Shown piece after piece: positions 56,958 through 64,000 of a DNA stretch of 64,000 nt. How positions within the stretch are numbered: position 1 is the first letter of the stretch; the number at the start of each line of letters is the position of its first letter. Source of the DNA: Darksidea phi (Eukaryota > Ascomycota > Dothideomycetes > Pleosporales > Lentitheciaceae); the NCBI GenBank assembly GCA_030770425.1, contig JASJFT010000090.1:62001-126000 (forward strand), written 5' to 3'. Under the pieces are notes generated by a model. That model made no database searches and had not been told where the DNA came from. It saw only the letters and a program-made list of their open reading frames with translations. A program made the position numbers and the translations under genes.

Positions 56958-58362
56958 CTAATCTATCCACTTTTGCATTCCGTGAATGAAGCAATGCCCG
57001 CTTCGCACCGCATCCATCTTCCATTTTCGTGCCTTCATATCATCCTCATTTACCCACAGGTTCGAATGTCGCGCCGCACATCCAATGTTATGCGTCTGCT
57101 TCACCTTCTCCGTTTCTGAATATGTACCGTTTTCTCGTACGCCATCATCCACATTCGCAATCTCGCTTGGTGCCTCGATATGGTGGAAAAGCTCAGGCGT
57201 GACAGTGTAGCACGACCAATTGTGGTCTCGGCATGCCTCCAAGAGGGCTACGTCGTAGGCAGATGCAACTCCGCTGCCGTACGTGGACAGAATGCGCTGG
57301 GCCGAGGCGCGGGTTACGGCGTAGGCAAATGTGCAGAGGGGCCAGAAGGAGCGATGTACGATCCGTGATTGTTCCGGAACATGAAGGGTGTGGAGAAAGG
57401 TGGAGGTCATGTCTTCTAGGTGTGAGTGAGGGGGAACTGTAGGGTCGTTGTAGATCAAGTGCGAGTGCGATGTTATATGTCCAGGAGATGCCTTGTCGCC
57501 ACAGTGGCCGAGCCAAAGGAGTTCCCAGTTTCGCGAAGGGCTCCAGCAATCGGGGTCGCTGTTTTGGACCGGGGATGGCGAGGCAGGCGAAGAGACCACG
57601 GTGCGGAATGCGGCTTCCGCAAGGCGGATCTGAGAAGTTCGGAGGGCTATGTTCCAGTCCACGTCATCTTCAATGATGAGGGCTGTTTGGTGGGAGGTCG
57701 ATAGGAACCTGTAGAATACCAAGTTTAGCATGAACCTGAACCAATGGCAGGTGCAGAGCGTCTATTGCCGCAGTTGGGCAGCTAAACAGCCACATCGTAG
57801 AGCACCGTGGTAGCCATTCCCGTGGAAGCTATGCACGAGCGATGGAATTCGCCGCCAGCTGCGAATGGGCCCGTCTGATGACATACCATTTCAATGCATT
57901 GAGATGGCCCATCCAAGCCATTGCACTCCCTTTCGTGATCTGGCTCCTATTCCCAGCTTTGAACTTCCTAACATCTGCTCCTGTCCACACAGGCTGCTCG
58001 GGAATGGTGATGTCAATACCTGTCAGGTTGGCTGCCCATAGTAGCCCCTTTACCCTTGGGGACTGGGCGCGGGAGACGGCTGCGATGGCACCAAACTGGT
58101 TGCCGGAAGTCAGCCGATATCTTCTTACGACCGAGGGTGGCGTCCATACACCAAGTGTGGCATTTGCAGCTTCAGACTCAGCAGGTGCCGAGGAAGGTGT
58201 CGAAGCCGCAGACTGTAGTTCTTTTATTGGAGCCGTAGGTGGCGACTTGAAGTGGGAGGCACTTTGGAGACCATTGCGGAACTTGTGGACATGGGAAAGG
58301 TAGAATAACGAGACTAAGAACAGGGCGATGAGCGGAAAGAGAGATCTTTGTCGGTCCAGCAT
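56958..58362 (-). CDS. GT25-like type II membrane glycosyltransferase, two exons, 408 aa
   Basis: Exons 57887-58362 and 56958-57708 join across a 178-nt intron (GTATGT..CTACAG), restoring HLNALKW-FLSTSHQTALIIEDDVDW. A short cytosolic N-terminus (MLDRQRSLFP) and one membrane anchor (LIALFLVSLFYLSHV) place the enzyme in the Golgi. A Pro/Ser stem follows. The catalytic part has GSAMAWMGHLNAL, the acidic EDDVDW motif of GT25 (LPS/collagen beta-glycosyltransferases), SYDVALLEACRDHN-like sequence and a late HNIGCAARHSN. It probably transfers a hexose in cell-wall or glycoprotein synthesis; the sugar is not predictable. Confidence 0.8.
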
Positions 58363-59294
58363 CTGCGGCAGAGATTCGCGTTGCTTCGTGAGATGTGGCG
58401 ATCTGTCCTAGAAGTTGAGTGACAGGTTGAGGAGTGGTGATGCGGATTGAATTGTGCACTTTCTCGTGTGACCGGGTGTGGCCTCCCTAAGAGGCATCTA
58501 CGTATACAGCCGCAACGCAGGTGGCCGCTTCCAAACCTGTGTCCCCCTCCTTTTGGACTGCACATTCCAGCACTGGCTCCAAGCATCGTGACCAGCTGAC
58601 TTCTTTGTGCTCGTTCTTTGTCCCCTTGTCTCCCGGGACGGAAGCGGTCGGCGTAGTACTCTCGATTCCGCAACAACCATTGGCTCTTCGGCACCATGGT
58701 GGTGATGTTTAAGCCCTCTCAGCTCACGGGCGAGGACCTTGGGGGATTTGGTCGAACGGAAATGCCGGAATAGCCACCGCGGAGGGCATGGCTCAACCGT
58801 AGTGACATCCTGAAAGGGAAACGCCAAAGCTAACGAGACGAAACAGCATGCGTGAAGCGGAACAGAGAGTTAGCCGCGCGACAGGATCAGGCGCAATATT
58901 GACAGAGCATGTAAGAAGCATGCCAGCACTGAGACGAGGAAACGATGCATGCATCGATGATCGTGTTGATCGGACGTTGGCCCGCACGGGGCAGCCAGCG
59001 TTATGGCGTTTTCCCTGCAGGCACGAGGGAAGTCGGCAGCGAGGCGTATTTTTAGAGGCACCAACCACCTGCGACAGCGCAGGGCATCGCGTCAATTAAT
59101 CTCCAGCTAGATCCATACCAGGCGCTTGGGCGACACCGTCTTAATTCCAATCTACCCCAAGACAATCGCAGGAGCTTCCTTTGGTCCTGGGCCTCCTAGC
59201 CCCTTCTTCACTCAACAACCCCAATGGTGGTGCGACCAAGATCCCCCCCCTTACTTGAAGACGCGCCGGCACGCAGCGCACAGCATTGCTGCAG
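58363..59294. other. Divergent promoter region
   Basis: About 930 bp between the glycosyltransferase and RA-PH genes. A C-rich run lies at 59243-59252. Nothing coding is supported. Confidence 0.5.
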
Positions 59295-62151
59295 ATGCAA
59301 TCGCACAACATGGACGAGCCGCCGCCGTCGGAGCCGCTTCCACGATTCTCCAGGTACCGCAGTGTACGTCGAGCCCAGGCGCAACAGGCCCACGTAGAGT
59401 CGCAACCTCCAGCAGTGCCAGCACTCCCAGCGCTTCCTCCCATGCCTACCCTGCCGTCCCAGAAAGAACATGAGGCTCCGGTCAGCAGGAGCATGTCGCG
59501 CTACCATCGCCGGCCCACAACATCCCATGCGACCGCCACGAAAGCCCCGCCGCTGCGCTCAGCGACGGTCGACAATGGCCCTCCGCTCCCAAGCGCACAA
59601 GCTCTCACTGCCACGCGTAATCGCGCCCTGAGTTCGCCACAGGCACACGTCGCAAGCAATGTCCAGCCTCGAGTGCCGAACACCTCGCGCGCCCGAGAGG
59701 CAACGCCCCCCAGTGCAGCGGGAAGCCGACCGCGTCCTAGGACTGCGCGCAATGAAGCCAAGCAGCTGATGCAGGATGAAAATGAACGACAGCGATGTCT
59801 GCGAGAGAAGCTTGAGGCCGAAAAACGCGAGCAAATCAAGGCCGAGCAGGCTAGGCAGGCGGAACAAGAGCGCCAGGAGCTAGAGCGCCAGGAGCTACAG
59901 CGCATCCAGGCGGAGGCGGAGCGTCTGAGAGCACAGAAAGAGGCGGAAGAGGCAGAACAACTACGGCGACAGCAGCAACAGGAAGAGAAAGAGCGTGGAA
60001 AGAGGCTGCAAAAGCTAGAGTCCGTCAAGCGGTTGCAGGAAAGGGAAGAGGCGGAGCGTCGAGCCCGGGCCGAAGAAGCAATGCGCAGGGTACAAGCATC
60101 TCCACCCGTTTCCCCTCCAAGGCACGGAGGCTTCCATCTCTTCAAGCGGCGGAAAGATGGCGTGCACTCGCCACCGAATGGCTCGCCCAATTCCAAATCG
60201 CCCCAGACGAGCCAAGGTCCCCGTGAAATGGACACTATCAGGCCGGGCGGAGGCGGCGCGGTGCTCGGAATTGATGCTCCCGTGTCTGCGGTGAACGCTG
60301 GTGACCGTGTAAGTTGGACCAGGGACACTGTATTCACACTGCTCACATTTCTTATAGCGCGTAACTGTCGTCTGCAACAAGAAGGCATTCATGCTTCCCG
60401 TCACACCCGAAACGACAGCCCAAGATCTGCTCAAATCTGCAGCCCTCTGCATGACCGAGTCCATTGATGTGGAGTCCGATATCCTGGTGGAGAGCTTCCG
60501 GAAAGTGGGCTTGAGGCGCCCTCTGCGACTTTACGAACACGTGCGCGACGTTTTGAATTCATGGGACAACGACTCTCAGAACGATCTTGAGGTTTCTAGC
60601 GTCGAGGTGAAAAACTGGCAGCGCAACACCTTAATTGCGTCCAGAGTGCCCGATGCCAGGCCTGAAGGCATGAGTTGCTTCATCCAGTACTCCTCCAGGC
60701 CCGGAAAGTGGAGCAAGAGATACGTCACTCTGCGCCCCGACGGCCAACTTGTCATGGCACGGAACGAATCATCCAAAGACCAGGAGAATATTTGTCATCT
60801 TTCAGACTTTGATATTTACAGACCTACCGAGAGGAAGATGTTGAAAATAAAGCCTCCGAAGAAGTTCTGCTGGGCGGTAAAAAGCCAGCAAAAGTCCAAC
60901 ATCTTTTCCGACGAGTCCCGTTATGTGCACTTCTTCAACACAAACGATGTGTCCACTGCGGACAATTTTTACGAAGCTGTCCAAGTGTGGAGAAGTTGGC
61001 ACCTTAAACACGTAATGGGTGAAGGTCAGAAGAAGAAGGCTCAAGAATCAAAAGCTGCGACCGGGTCTTTCACGAACGCCGATACATTAGGGAGCGTCGA
61101 GAAGGGTGGCTCTGCATCTCATACGCGCAACGCGTCCGAGAGCTCGTACTATCAACTTGGTTCGTTCAAACCGCTCTTCGACCTTGATTCGTTCAGCAAA
61201 GACCTAGACGCTGCAACGTCTCCTCGCGATGAGCCAATGCTGGCAAGAACAAATACACACGCGATGCATGCTAGGAAGATGTCCTTAAGAGCGAAAAATC
61301 CGCCGCCCGCGGCGTTCAGCAGGAGTGGCCTGGTGAATGAGGTCCCACTGCCGACTGCAGACAGGACAGATTCAATCACGCAAGGCACAGGTTTCGCGTC
61401 CACCAGTCTGCTTGGGGACGTGTACTCCCAACGGCAAAAGGCATTGCAGGAGCGCGACAAGCCGCCGTCTGGTCCCTTCACGGAAGGGCCTTCGCTCATA
61501 AACAACATAGACCACATGGCACAAGCTGCTGCCAACGATGGCGGTCTTACTCGCAGGTCCTCGGTGCGTAGTCACCATGGGCGGTCTTCGAGCGATATCC
61601 AGCGGAATGCTTCAATGAGGATGAAGCCGAGACCTTTGGTCGATCTGACGCCCCAGTATCGAGAGCCACCCCAACATAGAAACAAGGGCAAGGGGTTCGC
61701 ACCTGAAGCAGGAGCAGGGCCCCTGATCGAGAACGCGACATCTATTGAGGAGGCGATCAAGATCCCGCCCTCCACTGACTGGCGTACGAGACCCACAGCG
61801 GGACGGACGCACGGCACCTACGGCACCGGTGGACACGAGCGCACGCGGTCGTTGAAGGGACGAGGCGAGGGTCTGGCGGCATACACGGTGAACAATCACG
61901 CTGGCGCTCCCAACGACGAGAGCAATGCCTTTACTGGTGGCGGTCTTCTCGCTCGCGCAGGCTTCAGCCGGGGACAGCAGCCCGTCGGTCGTGGAGTTAT
62001 GGATGGGTCGAAGGCGCGGGGTCCGATGCTCGACATGAGGGACAACGCGCGGTTTGCCTCGGGCAGTTTGCTCGCGGGTGTTGAGCAGAGGCAGGATACC
62101 GCGAGACCCGTCATTGATCGAGATAAGCGCCAGAGTGTGGATCTTGGATGA
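59295..62151 (+). CDS. RA-PH domain protein with coiled coil, two exons, 935 aa
   Basis: Exons 59295-60308 and 60358-62151 join by a 49-nt intron (GTAAGT..TTATAG). The N-terminus is disordered and basic (PRFSRYRSVRRAQAQQAHVE). A long charged coiled coil follows (about 155-275, QEEKERGKRLQKLESVKRLQ). After the intron, VTVVCNKKAFMLPVTPETTA starts a Ras-associating/ubiquitin-like fold, followed by a PH domain (ARPEGMSCFIQYSSRPGKWS, KRYVTLRPDGQLVMARNE, YVHFFNTNDVSTADNFYEAV, QVWRSWHLK). The last 350 residues are disordered and Ser/Pro-rich. RA followed by PH suggests a Ras/Rap-family effector at membranes, in the style of MRL/Grb7 adaptors, with a likely role in polarity or septation (inference). 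ATG 59310 is an alternative start. Confidence 0.85.
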
Positions 62152-63134
62152 TTCTGACAACACGGCATGGTGCAGCTGGGCATTTGGGCAGTGTTTGTAT
62201 CCACAGTGGTGGAGTTCAGCGTCTCAAGATTTTGTGTTTCTGGGTTTGGTGGGTTTCAACATTTTACGCTTTATATCCATGCTATTCCTGCATCAAGTTG
62301 GAGGTATGGGGGTCAGGGCATCGGGAAGGTTTCTCGGAGCATCCACAGTCTTGTTTTCGGGGTGGCTTTATTGCTGTGCATGGCTACCTCATCCAACATG
62401 CTGCAAGTGCCGCTCTAGTGTATTAACTCGATGCATCCTGGCGGTCGCCTCGCTCCTCACGTGCTCATGGTGTTCATCTGACCCCACAGCTCCAAGGCCC
62501 GTCTCCGCCAGGCCCACAAGTCTCGCGGAGAAGGGCAAGTCGCTGTCAATCACCACTGCAACCCCGCATCCACGCCCACATATGACGGAAGCCATGCAGC
62601 CCCGAGAGTGCGATGGCGCTGGTCGTGTGAACATGGCAGCGTTGCAATGCAGAGAAATGCCTGCAACGGCCAGGCCAGGCTTGATTGGGCAATTGCATTC
62701 GCAGGCGACCGAGGCCGCTATCGCTCTAGTGTGACGTAATTTGCAGGGTTTCGAGCTCTCAACGGCGCATTGAAGCGGCCTAGCTCTCCAGCCTCCATCA
62801 TCTTTCTGCGCGCTCGTGCCTCGAACAAAAGGCACCCTGTGCTCATTTTCCTCGCCCTCGTCTCCTCTCTGCCTCCTGTCGCTCGAAAGGACATCCCGCT
62901 GCATCTCCACAGCTTGTCCGGAGCCAATTGCGGCGTCACGCTATTCGTTTGCCCACCCAACGCCGTCTGATCCCAACCGATACCAGCTCTTCTTAGCGGC
63001 CCTTGGACGCGGTAGCTGCTAAAGCTTCACGCTTGTTTTGCCCCGTCTCGCCCAGATTTTCCACCGGGACAGTTGTCTTGCTCTGCTTCATACTACGAAC
63101 CCTTTGTTCCGCGGGAGCGTCGTGGCGCTGCACC
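62152..63134. other. Intergenic region before glycogen synthase
   Basis: No gene is supported; the C/T-rich stretch just before 63135 looks like the 5' leader of the next gene. Confidence 0.5.
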
Positions 63135-64000
63135 ATGACTGAGCAACGCGACGTGAACAACCACCTTCTCTTTGAGGTCGCAACGGAGGTTGCGAATCGA
63201 GGTATGACCGACCCCATCACGCTTCGGGAGCTTCATACTGACTGCTGCAGTTGGTGGTATCTACTCTGTCCTGAAGTCGAAAGCTCAGGTGACAACGGCC
63301 GAATATGGCTCGGCATACACACTGTTGGGACCGCTCAACAGAAACTCGGTATGCAGGCAGCGGCAATAGGCTCTAGCCCTTGCTAATAGAGGCAACAGGT
63401 CGCGGTCGAGGTCGAGGAGCTAGAACCCAAGGACCAGGCCATGACGGCCACCATCAAGTCTATGAATGACCGGGGCATCAAGACAGTGTACGGACGATGG
63501 CTGATTGATGGCGCTCCGCGGGTGCTTTTGTTCGACACAAGCACCGGCTACGGATACCTGGATGAGTGGAAGGGCGATTTGTGGTCGAGTGCTGGCATTC
63601 CTTCGCCGCCCGGCGACTCGGAGACCAACGAGGCCATTGTATTTGGCTACTTGATTGCGTGGTTCCTAGGCGAGGTATGCAGAGATTTTACTTCTTTTTG
63701 GATGTGCCGTAGTTGACCTTACCAGTACGTATACCACGAGAAGAAGCGCGCCGTCATTGTCCAGTTCCACGAGTGGCTCGCCGGAGTCGCTCTCCCGCTC
63801 TGCAAGAAGCGCCGGATAGACGTAACCACCATCTTTACCACGCATGCAACTCTCCTCGGCCGCTACCTGTGTGCAGGCTCCGTCGACTTCTACAACAACC
63901 TACAATACTTCGATGTGGATGCTGAAGCTGGAAAGCGTGGAATCTACCACCGCTACTGCATAGAACGCGCAGCTACACACGCCGCCGATGTATTCACCAC
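63135..64000 (+). CDS. gsy1: Glycogen synthase, 5' part, runs off the window
   Basis: Exons 63135-63201, 63251-63348, 63399-63674 and 63726 onward. The start [20 protein letters not shown] leads across the first intron into [18 protein letters not shown], the UDP-glucose-binding loop of eukaryotic GT3 glycogen synthases. [38 protein letters not shown], then [37 protein letters not shown], and [20 protein letters not shown] follow in the usual order. The enzyme extends alpha-1,4-glucan from UDP-glucose in the cytosol. About 240 of some 700 residues are present. Intron positions are all in frame and the copy looks intact as far as it goes. Confidence 0.93.

Noticed and set aside
59501..60388. 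295-codon antisense frame opposite the coiled coil
   Set aside because: It arises from the Glu/Arg/Gln codon bias of the sense coiled coil; Ser/Cys/Arg-rich and without homology.
1..64000. tRNA or rRNA genes
   Set aside because: I looked for cloverleaf-like A/B boxes and found only those in the SINE-like element; none forms a full tRNA.

Overview
The window looks like nuclear DNA of a filamentous ascomycete, probably a Dothideomycete/Pleosporales-type genome (inference). Genes carry short introns of about 45-65 nt with GT..AG ends and CTAAC/CTGAC-like branch sites. The protein families are typically fungal: HeLo, NACHT-ankyrin, DUF3176, patatin, a GID-complex WD40 protein and NmrA. Several AT-rich blocks and TGG-to-TAG, CGA-to-TGA and CAG-to-TAG changes resemble repeat-induced point mutation (RIP).

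There are two compartments. From 1 to about 37.5 kb the DNA is accessory and turbulent. In order it holds a large unknown protein (243-3563), a decayed TPR remnant, a CorA-like membrane protein, a broken amidase, a secreted protein with Kex2-type repeats (12311-12772), a DUF3176 membrane protein, a frameshifted orphan family, two adjacent hairpin-forming inverted repeats, a small secreted Cys protein and inverted minisatellites. These are followed by a broken DUF7580-like gene and a patatin-like phospholipase gene arranged head to head around a RIP-degraded Tc1/mariner element, a Cys-rich single-pass membrane protein, a HeLo-domain gene divergent from a NACHT-ankyrin NLR gene, and a multi-pass membrane gene interrupted by a short SINE-like element with a 17-bp target duplication. 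From about 38 kb to the end the DNA is mostly core genome: a Gid7/WDR26-like protein, a dead GH1 beta-glucosidase, a SET/NAP histone chaperone, a nucleotidyltransferase-like protein, L-asparaginase, an NmrA-like protein, mitochondrial ribosomal protein bL19, a GT25-like glycosyltransferase, an RA-PH domain protein and the 5' part of glycogen synthase.

The most interesting system is at 28.6-33.9 kb. Splicing the HeLo gene adds a 37-residue C-terminal exon beyond the HeLo domain, and splicing the NLR gene adds a 22-residue N-terminal exon before the NACHT module. These two added ends align without gaps (FENRHGVMVAVQGQM against YYNYAGTQIGAQGNV). This is the layout expected of an amyloid-signalling pair, in which a sensor NLR templates a pore-forming HeLo effector, as in the HET-S/NWD2 paradigm. 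The NLR carries 14 near-identical ankyrin repeats plus a fifteenth broken by RIP-like changes. The patatin, DUF7580 and TPR loci suggest a wider neighbourhood of allorecognition or immunity genes (inference). The second candidate system is the Kex2-repeat precursor at 12.3 kb, which would release five copies of an Ala/Asn-rich peptide.

Splice models were made by eye from consensus sites, reading-frame continuity and remembered family conservation. No database search was possible.
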